DNA of 64,000 bases from Lentisphaeria bacterium. Lineage in GTDB: Bacteria > Verrucomicrobiota > Lentisphaeria > Victivallales > UBA1829. The notes beneath the pieces are model-generated. The model had not been told where the DNA came from, ran no database searches, and worked only from the letters and a program-made list of their open reading frames with translations. Position 1 is the stretch's first letter, and every line of letters begins with the position of its first letter. Position numbers and translations under genes: made by a program. The DNA lies in contig JAFTIQ010000009.1 in the NCBI GenBank assembly GCA_017456805.1, forward strand, positions 1 through 64,000. The letters run 5' to 3'. This document shows, one piece after another, positions 1-8,036 of this stretch.

Positions 1-1431
1 TACACCTTCACAGTCGAAAACAATGTTACCGGCGGCGAAGGCGATTACACTTACAGCTTTGCGGCAACCGATGCAAACGGAAAAGCACTTGCTCTGACCT
101 CCAACGGTCTTGAGTTCACGCTGACCGACATTCCTGCAGCGGGCGCCGATGCGATCTTCGTCACGATGACCGTCACCGATGCTTACGGCGAAAGCACCAA
201 ATACACCGCAGAAGCCTTTGCGGCAGATGTTGCGGACTACAAAGCACCTGAATTTGCTGTTGAACCTGAAGCAGCGATCAACAAGAAGAGCGTCAAGCTC
301 ACCTGGACCGCTACGGACGAAACCGAAATTGCCGGATATGAAATCATCTTTGACGGTGAAGTTTACGAAATCGGCTTTGGAGTTTCCGGAAAAGCTTCCA
401 GCATGACCTTCAACAATCTCAGCGAAGGCGATCACACCTATGTGATCAAGGCCTACGACGGTGCAGGCAACCTGCTTGCCAGCGAAGAAAAGGTTGTTAC
501 GATCAAGCTGAACAGCAATCTCTCCAGCAATGGCGTTTCTCAGATTGTCGGCTTCGATGCGGCAGCTGGCAAAGTCGGTTACATCGACAATGCCGGAAGT
601 GTTGCACCGGAATGGAAAGGCATCTGGGAATGGGAAGGCGAAGAAGCCGGTATGTGGGAAGTTGTCGGCGTTGGTAAGTTTGCCGGCAGCGAAGCAGATC
701 AGGATGGTATCCTTCTGTTCAACAAGACCAACAATGTCTATGCGGCCTGGACCGATCTCAACAGTGATGACTACGGTTATGTCTCACTGGAAAGCGTTGA
801 TGCGGGATACAAGACAGTTGGACTTGCGAACTTCAACGGCAATGAATATGATGATATTCTGATGGTCAATGAAGATGGCAGAATCGGCGTTGTCATGGAT
901 GGAACAACCTATCAGGAAGTCTGGTCCAATGACGAAGGTGCAGATATTGAAGTGATCGGCAGCGGCAGCTTCGGTGCAGCGGATGGTCTTGACAGTCTGA
1001 TCGTCAAGAACAACACCGACAACACCTACGAACTGTGGCACAACAATGCGTCCTACGAATCCAACGACTGGAGCATGACCAAGCTCTGGGATGCAGATTC
1101 CGATTGGACCGTTGCAGCGGTTGGCGACTTCTCCGGCGACGGTATCGACGATATCGTTGTCTGGCAGGAATCCACCGGTTACATGTTCGCGCTGGAAGAT
1201 GGCGATGCAAGCAACTACCGCTGGGTCGGTGAACTCGATCCCAACAGCTGGGAAGTTGCAGCAGTCGGCGATTACGATGGAAACGGTCAGGAAGACCTTC
1301 TCCTCCGTGAAACAGCCAGCGGCTGGGGCGGACTCGGTTACTGGGGCGGTGCATACTGTGAAAACTGGACCGACCTGAACGCCAGAATCGAAAATGACAA
1401 GAATGGAAGCAACTTCCAGGTTGTCGCATAA
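1..1431 (+). CDS. C-terminal part of a large surface/secreted protein with Ig-like domain and FG-GAP-like repeats (5' end outside window)
   Basis: The frame is open from base 1, so only the C-terminal 476 residues are seen. An Ig/FN3-like domain lies at about 262-505. It is followed by five degenerate Asp/Gly-rich repeats beginning near 676, 832, 967, 1126 and 1270, a period of roughly 50 residues. The clearest cores read DFSGDGIDDIVV and DYDGNGQEDLLL, the acidic calcium-binding-loop style of FG-GAP/VCBS repeats that build beta-propellers in surface and carbohydrate-binding proteins. The protein is acidic and I saw no cysteine in the repeats. Codons end mostly in C or T and Arg is CGT/CGC, unlike the CGG-rich gene downstream, which suggests high expression. 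No sortase or autotransporter end is visible; the protein simply stops after QVVA. Adhesin or surface-layer function is inference. Confidence 0.8.
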   Translation, partial: YTFTVENNVTGGEGDYTYSFAATDANGKALALTSNGLEFTLTDIPAAGADAIFVTMTVTDAYGESTKYTAEAFAADVADYKAPEFAVEPEAAINKKSVKLTWTATDETEIAGYEIIFDGEVYEIGFGVSGKASSMTFNNLSEGDHTYVIKAYDGAGNLLASEEKVVTIKLNSNLSSNGVSQIVGFDAAAGKVGYIDNAGSVAPEWKGIWEWEGEEAGMWEVVGVGKFAGSEADQDGILLFNKTNNVYAAWTDLNSDDYGYVSLESVDAGYKTVGLANFNGNEYDDILMVNEDGRIGVVMDGTTYQEVWSNDEGADIEVIGSGSFGAADGLDSLIVKNNTDNTYELWHNNASYESNDWSMTKLWDADSDWTVAAVGDFSGDGIDDIVVWQESTGYMFALEDGDASNYRWVGELDPNSWEVAAVGDYDGNGQEDLLLRETASGWGGLGYWGGAYCENWTDLNARIENDKNGSNFQVVA

Positions 1432-1459
1432 GATCTCAGGCAGGATGATCTAAGATCCC

Positions 1460-1497
1460 CTCCCCCGTCGGGAAACCGGCGGGGGAGTTTTTCTTTT
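1460..1497 (+). terminator. Intrinsic terminator of the FG-GAP-repeat gene
   Basis: An 11-bp GC-rich stem (CTCCCCCGTCG with CGGCGGGGGAG, one G-T pair) with a six-base loop is followed by TTTTTTCTTTT. It lies 28 bases after the stop codon. Confidence 0.93.
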
Positions 1498-1570
1498 AAA
1501 GGAATTATATTCTCGCTATTTTTTTTGATCAAAGGGAAAAAATAAATTTTCATTTTTTTTCAAAACCGAC

Positions 1571-1600
1571 TTGACAGGATTGTGTACAGCGCAATATATT
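1571..1600 (+). promoter_or_regulatory. Sigma-70 type promoter of the 1637-11150 operon
   Basis: TTGACA at 1571-1576, 18-base spacer, TATATT at 1595-1600. The predicted start is near 1607, about 30 bases before the ATG at 1637. It follows the upstream terminator, so it is the natural start of the glycoside hydrolase operon. Confidence 0.7.
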
Positions 1601-1636
1601 TATCGTGAAATAAAAAAATACCGGAAAGGGAAAAAC

Positions 1637-4600
1637 ATGAAATCATGGATTTGCAAATTATTTTTTTGTTCAGCAGCGGCATTTCTGGTGAGTTTGAATG
1701 CACAGAATCTTATCAAGAACGGAGATTTTGAAAGCGGGATCTCCCAATGGAAGCTCCCGGGTTGGAAGCATAACTGGCTGACACCTGTTCATGATAAATC
1801 GACAACGCAAGGGGCTGGCGGCTCCTGTTCCATGCGGATGGATTGGACGAATCAGCATACCTTTTATGTGATTTATGAAGAAACGGTACAGATACCTGCG
1901 GGCACGAAAGAGCTTGAGATGTCATTCTGGACAAAATCTCAAGGTTATGAAACGACGACGAAAGGACGGCTGAATCTTATTGTTGAATTTCCGGAGATGG
2001 GCAAGAAAAAAGGTTATATAAAAACGTTATCGACTCCGTGGAATAAAACCCAGCCGGACTGGACATATTTTGAACAAAAGATTGTTGTTCCGGAAAAAGT
2101 CACCATGCTGAAAATCGGGATGAAAATCGATGGATATAAGAATAAAAGCGGTACAACATGGGTTGATAATATCTATGTGGGTCCGGTGCGCAAAAAAGGA
2201 AATGAAACGGCATCTGTTCCAAAAGTAAAACTTACCCGTGGGATCTCCTCCTGTGATCATGGGGGGATTTATTATCCCGGTGAGACGATGAGTTATATTT
2301 ATGAAGTGAGCGGGAACACACTTCCCGGAAAGGAAGTGGATTTTATCTGGCAAATCAATGATTATGACGGAAAAAAATTGATTGGCGGCAATCAGAAAAT
2401 CACCCTTCCCCAAGGAGAAAATGGAACGTTTCTGGTTACACTGCCCGTGTTGAAAGAGTATGAAGGCTGGTTTGCGCTGAAGGGAGTTCTTTCAGAAAAC
2501 GGGCTGAAACTTTCAGAAGTGACCAGCTCCGGAGTGATAACGGAACGCCAAAGCGGAAAGCGGGATCCGTTTTTCACAGCGAAAGGCGGCGGAAGCTATG
2601 AACGGCAGCGGCGAATGGGAAATGGGTCTGTGGGATATTTTGTCCAGCGCAGATTTTTACAAACCGGGCCAGACAGTTACAGTCCGCGGGTGATGTCGAA
2701 CCTGGATCGTTTTATCAAATCCTGCAAGGAGTACGGGTTTGAGCCGTTTTTCCAATTTTACATTTCACAGGCGCAGAATGTGAAACGGAATCCGAAACAG
2801 CCTCCTTACCTGTTTGATGTTGTCAATGAGAAACTTGCAAAGGGGATCAACCCTTATGATGAGGCTTACTATCAGACCTGGCGGAATATGTTTTCCATGC
2901 TGTACCGGAAATACAATGAAGAGGTTACGGATTGGTATATTGCAGATGAGATCTACCACTCGTATCATCTTTCGAAGTACGAAATTCCGCATTATCTTGC
3001 GGTCTTGAAGATCCTTCATGAAGAGGTGAAGAAGAAAGATCCGACGAATCTGATCGGCGGAGGAAATACGTTTATGGACCGGGATCCGATCGGCAAGAAG
3101 ATGTGGCCGGATGTGAAAGATTATGTGGACGGACTTGCATGCAGTCTTTACCTGGGCTCCACATCTGCCGGGAAAGGGCTGACTGTCACCAGTCCGGAAC
3201 AATGGGGAATGCTGAACAGTTTTGCTCATACCCGGTCAGTGATCGGACAGGATAAATTTATTTCCTCCACAGAAAGCGGTTACAGTTTTCACGAATTCCC
3301 TGCGATTGACGGGGATATCACAAAGAGAGTTGCCACGATTCTTGCGAGAAATCTGGTTTTGCTGAAAACGCTGGGCGTAAGGAAATGGACCTATTTCACC
3401 TTTATCAATGATGGGATGTACGAATCCAAACGGTGGGGTTATGGCAGAGTTGATTACGGGATGTGGAACAAAGCATCCGGCTGTCCGAAACCTCATGCGG
3501 CAGCATGGGCAACTGCGGCAAGAATGTTGGCATTCGTGAAAAATCCGGTCAATGCGTCCCCTCATTCAGATGTTTATTGTTATGTTTTCCAGAAAGGAGA
3601 GAAAACGCTTGCGGCGTTCTGGGCATACAGTGAAAGCGGAATTGATGCTGTTATAGAACTGCCTTCTGCATGGACCGGACGGGATTTTATCGGCAGACGG
3701 ATTCAGGGAAATGCGGGGAAACAGACGTTCCGATTGAACGAAGAACTGCGTTATCTTGTTTTTGATGCGCCGCAGGAAGACGTTGTTAAAGCGTTCCGGA
3801 ATGGCAGTTACCGGATGCCGGAAGCATTTCTTTCCATGAACCGGGAAGATGGGGGAAGAGTTGCGGTTTATGTAAAGAACAAGATGAAAAAGCCGCTTTC
3901 CGGAAGTGTTGTATTGAATGGAGCTCCGGCAAAGAAATTTTCAGTTGCACCGGAAAGTACGGACCGGATTTTCTTCCCTGCGGCTCCCGGAAAGGGGATA
4001 CTGAATGCCAAGGCGATGATCAACGGAATGGAATATACCATTCAAAAACAGGATGAATGGTATCCGGTTGCAAGGATGAATAAACCTCCGGTGATCCGGG
4101 ATGGTAAGTTCTATGGTTTTGAAAATGCGGAGCCGCTGGTAATGGATTCCACTCAGCACATCATGCCTGACAATGCGGATGGTCATGGATTCTGGCTGGG
4201 CAAAGATGATCTTTCTGCAAAAATATATCTTGGTTACGATGCGGAATTTCTCTACCTCGGGCTGGATGTCAAAGATGAACGGCATCTGATCCGGAGCAAG
4301 GGTGTGAATGCATGGAATCAGGATTCTGTTCAATTTGGATTTGATATGGGGAACAATGCCTTTGATCCGGTTCTGTCCCCCGGAGGTTACGATGCGGATG
4401 ACCGGGAATTTATTATGTCCGGCACCCCGGATGGACCGGAATTGTTCTGCTATACGGGGCCGGCAGATATTGAGCGGAAAGTGCTCAGCCGTCCGCAAGT
4501 GGTCAGGGTGGATGGCAGAACGCTTTATCTTGGAAAAGTAAGCTGGAAGGCTCTGGGATGTTCCAAGGCGGCTCCCGGCAAGGTGTTTGGATTCAATCTT

Positions 4601-4714
4601 GTGGTGTTCGATGCGGATATTGATGGCAAAGGAATCAATTGCCACATGGATTTCTCCCGGGGAATCACCTACGGGAAAGCTCCGGCACTTTTCAAGAGAT
4701 TTATATTGAAATAA
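1637..4714 (+). CDS. Secreted glycoside-hydrolase-like protein with CBM4/9-like N-terminus and CBM9-like C-terminus
   Basis: 1025 residues from ATG 1637, chosen because GGAAAGGG lies just upstream and because it begins with a Sec signal peptide (MKSWICKLFF...LNAQ). After the signal comes a jelly-roll-like region starting NLIKNGDFESG (about 20-185), typical of CBM4/9-type modules. The middle (about 210-640) looks like a TIM-barrel hydrolase of the GH-A type: WYIADEIY has E438 as candidate acid/base and STESGYSF has E546 as candidate nucleophile, 108 residues apart. The last 200 residues (DLSAKIYLGYDAEFLYLGLDV, WNQDSVQFGFD) resemble family 9 carbohydrate-binding domains. Probably a periplasmic or extracellular glycan hydrolase. 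Substrate is unknown, and I could not assign it to a numbered GH family. The adjacent gene is a close tandem paralog. Confidence 0.85.
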   Translation: MKSWICKLFFCSAAAFLVSLNAQNLIKNGDFESGISQWKLPGWKHNWLTPVHDKSTTQGAGGSCSMRMDWTNQHTFYVIYEETVQIPAGTKELEMSFWTKSQGYETTTKGRLNLIVEFPEMGKKKGYIKTLSTPWNKTQPDWTYFEQKIVVPEKVTMLKIGMKIDGYKNKSGTTWVDNIYVGPVRKKGNETASVPKVKLTRGISSCDHGGIYYPGETMSYIYEVSGNTLPGKEVDFIWQINDYDGKKLIGGNQKITLPQGENGTFLVTLPVLKEYEGWFALKGVLSENGLKLSEVTSSGVITERQSGKRDPFFTAKGGGSYERQRRMGNGSVGYFVQRRFLQTGPDSYSPRVMSNLDRFIKSCKEYGFEPFFQFYISQAQNVKRNPKQPPYLFDVVNEKLAKGINPYDEAYYQTWRNMFSMLYRKYNEEVTDWYIADEIYHSYHLSKYEIPHYLAVLKILHEEVKKKDPTNLIGGGNTFMDRDPIGKKMWPDVKDYVDGLACSLYLGSTSAGKGLTVTSPEQWGMLNSFAHTRSVIGQDKFISSTESGYSFHEFPAIDGDITKRVATILARNLVLLKTLGVRKWTYFTFINDGMYESKRWGYGRVDYGMWNKASGCPKPHAAAWATAARMLAFVKNPVNASPHSDVYCYVFQKGEKTLAAFWAYSESGIDAVIELPSAWTGRDFIGRRIQGNAGKQTFRLNEELRYLVFDAPQEDVVKAFRNGSYRMPEAFLSMNREDGGRVAVYVKNKMKKPLSGSVVLNGAPAKKFSVAPESTDRIFFPAAPGKGILNAKAMINGMEYTIQKQDEWYPVARMNKPPVIRDGKFYGFENAEPLVMDSTQHIMPDNADGHGFWLGKDDLSAKIYLGYDAEFLYLGLDVKDERHLIRSKGVNAWNQDSVQFGFDMGNNAFDPVLSPGGYDADDREFIMSGTPDGPELFCYTGPADIERKVLSRPQVVRVDGRTLYLGKVSWKALGCSKAAPGKVFGFNLVVFDADIDGKGINCHMDFSRGITYGKAPALFKRFILK

Positions 4715-4756
4715 CAGAAAGCTGAATATATTTTTTCAACAAGAAAGGGAACTGAA

Positions 4757-5344
4757 ATGAAAAAAGTAAAACTCTCAGCACTTTTGATGGCGGCAGTCTT
4801 TTCACTTGCTTTGAATGGACAGAATCTGATTGAAGACGGAAGTTTTGAAAATGGAGTTTCCCATTGGAAAGCCCCGTCCTGGAAACGCGGGGATGATAAA
4901 TTGTGGCTCTCTCCGACGGCAGATAAAACGGTTTCTCAAGGTGCTGGCGGATCAAATTCTCTGAAATTGGACTGGACCGACAAATACATCTGCTATGTCT
5001 GGTATGATAAGGAGATTGCGCTGAACGGTTTGACCGAAGTGGAACTTTCCTTCTGGGCGAAATCTGCCGGTTATGACGGAACGAATATTATTGAGATCAT
5101 GGTCAACTTTCCGGAAGTCAAAGATCCGAAAAAGAAAAATGTAAGTCTGGGCAATCCGTGGAACCGGACACCCGCAGATTGGACCTTTTTCAAGCAGCAG
5201 ATCAAAGTTCCTGCCGGTGCAACAAAGGCAAAACTCTGCATCCGGATCCATGGGTTCAAAAGCACCAAAGGCAACAGCTGGGTTGATAACGTCTATTTCG
5301 GCGCAGTTCAGAAAAATGCGGGAGACCAGCAAGGAAAAAAATAA
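4757..5344 (+). CDS. N-terminal fragment of a frameshifted paralog of the 1637-4714 hydrolase
   Basis: 195 residues from an ATG preceded by AAAGGGA. It has a signal peptide (MKKVKLSALLMAAVFSLALNGQ) and the same CBM4/9-like module as the upstream gene (NLIEDGSFENGVSHW, then SWVDNVYFGAVQ). The frame ends at TAA 5342-5344, directly after seven A (5335-5341). The remainder of the protein continues in the -1 frame from 5341 onwards. Joined by a -1 shift at the A run, 4757-7830 would encode 1024 residues, against 1025 in the intact tandem paralog, so this is half of one gene. It is either a genuine mutation, a miscounted homopolymer, or expression through slippage. Confidence 0.8.
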   Translation: MKKVKLSALLMAAVFSLALNGQNLIEDGSFENGVSHWKAPSWKRGDDKLWLSPTADKTVSQGAGGSNSLKLDWTDKYICYVWYDKEIALNGLTEVELSFWAKSAGYDGTNIIEIMVNFPEVKDPKKKNVSLGNPWNRTPADWTFFKQQIKVPAGATKAKLCIRIHGFKSTKGNSWVDNVYFGAVQKNAGDQQGKK

Positions 5345-5361
5345 TTGTCCTGAAGCGCGGT

Positions 5362-7830
5362 GTGCCGTTATGTGACCACGGCGGAATCTATTATCCCGGA
5401 GAGAAGATGATCTACTCTATTGAGTTCAAGGATAACTCTGTTCCGGGAAAAACAATGGATTTCACATGGCGGATTCAGGACTTTGATGATCATACAATTG
5501 CAGAAGGGAAACAGCAGGTCACTGTTCCCGCTGAAAAAGAAGGTTCTTTTCAACTCAAACTTCCTGTGCTGAAAGATTTCCGGGGGTGGTTTGCGCTCAA
5601 GGGAAGATTCACAGAGCGTGGAGTTACACTGGCAGAAATGACCAGTTCCGGAGTGGTCGTTGACCGGCAGACCGGACGGCGGGATCCATTCTATTCCGCA
5701 AAAGATCCGGGATCTATCGAAAAACAGATCCGCATGGGAAACGGATCCAGCAATATGGTTGCACACCGCAGATTTATGCAGTCAGGTCCGGAGAGTCTGT
5801 ATCCAAAGTCTGTTAAGCGATTGACAGCTTGGCTTGCCATGTGTGAAAAATACGGATTCGAACCGTATCTCATTTTTCACATTTCCCAGCATACGACACC
5901 CGGCAATGAACAGCAGCCGAATTACATCCGGAAGCAGATCAATGATAAACTGGCACAGGGGATCAATCCCTATGATGCAGCATATTATCAGACCTGGAAG
6001 AATTTTTTTGCACAGCTTGCGGAAATCACAAACGGAAGAGTCCGAGACTGGTATATCGGCGATGAGATTTATAACACATACCACCGTTCGAAATGGGAAA
6101 TCCCCCACTATGTAAATGTCCAGAAAGCACTCTATGAAGTGATCAAGAAAAAAGATCCTGCGATGATGGTCGGCGGAGGCGGAACTTTCATGGATAAGGA
6201 TCCGCTGGGCAGAAAGATGTGGCCGCTGGTCAAAGATCATCTGGACGGATTATCCTGCAGTTTGTATCTGGGCAAAGGCACGGTTGCCAAAGGGATGACT
6301 CTGGATGGCCCGGAGAGCGGAAAGCTTGTGGAACGGTTTCAGGATACCCGATCCGTCATAGGCAGCGGGAAATTCATTTCCGGAACAGAAAGCGGTTACA
6401 GTTTTCTGGATTTCCCGAAACTTGATTCCGATATGGTAAAGGAAATTGCCAAAATCAATGCCAGGAATCTGGTTATCCTGCGGGCAATGGGTGTTCGGAA
6501 GTGGACGTTTTTCACCTTTGATAATGACGGGATGTATGAATCAAAGAAATGGGGCAGCGGCAGAATCGATTACGGGATGTGGAACAAGGCCTCGGGTTCT
6601 CCGAAGCCACATGCAGCCACCTGGGCAGTTTCCGCCCGGGCATTGGCGTTCGTGACCGATCCGATTGATGCCTCCCCCTGCCCCGATGTCTATTGCTATG
6701 TTTTCCGGAAAGGAAACAAGACACTTGCCGCATTCTGGGCTTATGTCAAAGAGGATATTGATGCGAAAATCGTTATGCCCTCTGACTGGAACGGTATGGA
6801 TTTTCTCGGAAGGCCCCTGAAAGGGAAAGCCGGGCTGCAGAACTTCAAGCTCAATGACCGGGTACTTTATCTGGAATTTGATGCACCGCAGGAGGCGGTT
6901 GTCAAAGCATTCCGGAACGGAAAATATGTTCTGCCGGAAATATATCTTTCTTTGCATCGCGTAAACGGCGGAAAAGTTTGTGTTACCGTTAAAAATAAAA
7001 CAGCGGGAGACCTCAGGGGAACTGTCACTTTCAATGGGAACCGGACAGAAGAACTCTCCGTTCAACGTGGAAAAATCTCTGAACTGCTCTTCGATTGTCC
7101 GCCGGGCAACGGAAACCTTTCGGCTTCTGCAATGGTCAACGGGGTGAAATATTCTATTGAAAAAGAGGACGAATGGTATGGTGTTGCAAAGCTCCGTTCC
7201 AAGCCTGTCATTGAGAATGGTATCTTGAAAGGATTTGAGGGGGTTCAACCGCTGGTAATGGATTCTGTCAAACATCTGAAACCGGCGGATATTGACAGCC
7301 ACGGGATCTGGACAGGGAAAGAGGATTTATCGGCGAAAGTCTATCTGGGATACGATCAGGATTATTTCTATCTGGGAGCAGAAGTCACGGATGATGTTCC
7401 GGTTTCCCGTTACGCCGGGGAACTTTCCTGGAATCAGGATGCCGTTCAGTGTGCCTTTGATATTGCAAACACCAGTTTTGATCCGGTTCTGTCGCCGGGC
7501 GGTTATGATGAAGATGACCGGGAATTCATTTTCTCAGCGACACCCAAAGGTCCGGAAACGTTCTGTTATACAGGCTCTCCGGATATTTCCAGAAAAGTAA
7601 TCGGAAAACCGGAAATTTGCCGGACTGGGAACAAAACGGTCTATCTGATCCGTTTGCCCTGGAAACAGCTGGGGCTGTTGAACCCGGAAAAAGGAACTGT
7701 CTTCGGGTTCAATGTGGTTGTATTCGACTTTGATGTGATCAATGCATCGACTTCCTGTCAGATGGAGTTTTCTCCGGGAATTACCTATGGTAAAACGCCT
7801 GCATTGTTCAAGCGTTTTATTCTGGAATAA
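5362..7830 (+). CDS. C-terminal fragment of the frameshifted hydrolase paralog (catalytic region plus CBM9-like domain)
   Basis: The open frame holds the rest of the paralog. The annotated GTG at 5362 has no convincing ribosome site, and the homology continues upstream of it (KKIIVLKRGVPLCDHGG matches the intact copy), so independent initiation is doubtful. Candidate catalytic residues are conserved: E235 in WYIGDEIY and E343 in GTESGYSF, the same 108-residue spacing as in the upstream copy. The C-terminal CBM9-like domain is also complete (DLSAKVYLGYDQDYFYLG, WNQDAVQCAFD). Neither half shows other disabling mutations, which argues for a recent lesion, a sequencing error, or functional frameshifting at 5335-5341. 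Confidence 0.8.
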   Translation: MPLCDHGGIYYPGEKMIYSIEFKDNSVPGKTMDFTWRIQDFDDHTIAEGKQQVTVPAEKEGSFQLKLPVLKDFRGWFALKGRFTERGVTLAEMTSSGVVVDRQTGRRDPFYSAKDPGSIEKQIRMGNGSSNMVAHRRFMQSGPESLYPKSVKRLTAWLAMCEKYGFEPYLIFHISQHTTPGNEQQPNYIRKQINDKLAQGINPYDAAYYQTWKNFFAQLAEITNGRVRDWYIGDEIYNTYHRSKWEIPHYVNVQKALYEVIKKKDPAMMVGGGGTFMDKDPLGRKMWPLVKDHLDGLSCSLYLGKGTVAKGMTLDGPESGKLVERFQDTRSVIGSGKFISGTESGYSFLDFPKLDSDMVKEIAKINARNLVILRAMGVRKWTFFTFDNDGMYESKKWGSGRIDYGMWNKASGSPKPHAATWAVSARALAFVTDPIDASPCPDVYCYVFRKGNKTLAAFWAYVKEDIDAKIVMPSDWNGMDFLGRPLKGKAGLQNFKLNDRVLYLEFDAPQEAVVKAFRNGKYVLPEIYLSLHRVNGGKVCVTVKNKTAGDLRGTVTFNGNRTEELSVQRGKISELLFDCPPGNGNLSASAMVNGVKYSIEKEDEWYGVAKLRSKPVIENGILKGFEGVQPLVMDSVKHLKPADIDSHGIWTGKEDLSAKVYLGYDQDYFYLGAEVTDDVPVSRYAGELSWNQDAVQCAFDIANTSFDPVLSPGGYDEDDREFIFSATPKGPETFCYTGSPDISRKVIGKPEICRTGNKTVYLIRLPWKQLGLLNPEKGTVFGFNVVVFDFDVINASTSCQMEFSPGITYGKTPALFKRFILE

Positions 7831-7842
7831 GGAGAGAAAATC

Positions 7843-8019
7843 ATGAAAAAGCCCAAAAATACCTTCACTCTCATCGAATTGCTTGTTGTAATTGCGATCA
7901 TCGCAATTCTTGCGGGCATGTTATTCCCTGCATTGCAGAATGCCAGACGGGAAGGTCATGCAGCAAGCTGTCAGGTGTATAAAGTTGAGAAAATCAGAAC
8001 CTGCCCGAAAGAAATCTGA
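7843..8019 (+). CDS. Truncated prepilin-type protein (N-terminal cleavage/methylation domain only)
   Basis: 58 residues from an ATG with GGAGAG upstream, 12 bases after the preceding stop. The start is a textbook type II/IV pseudopilin leader: [20 protein letters not shown] followed by FPALQNAR. Proteins of this class in Lentisphaerota usually run to about 200-300 residues and end with an H-X9-DG motif. Here the frame stops after PKEI. The full-length example at 59354-60037 shows what is missing. It is either a 3'-deleted remnant or a minimal pseudopilin. Confidence 0.75.
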   Translation: MKKPKNTFTLIELLVVIAIIAILAGMLFPALQNARREGHAASCQVYKVEKIRTCPKEI

Positions 8020-8036
8020 TCAGGATCGTAGAAAAA

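Noticed and set aside
5335..5341. Firm call of programmed ribosomal frameshifting
   Set aside because: The heptamer is in the right phase, but I found no convincing downstream stem-loop or upstream Shine-Dalgarno stimulator by eye, and a homopolymer error is equally likely. Reported as a finding, not a feature.
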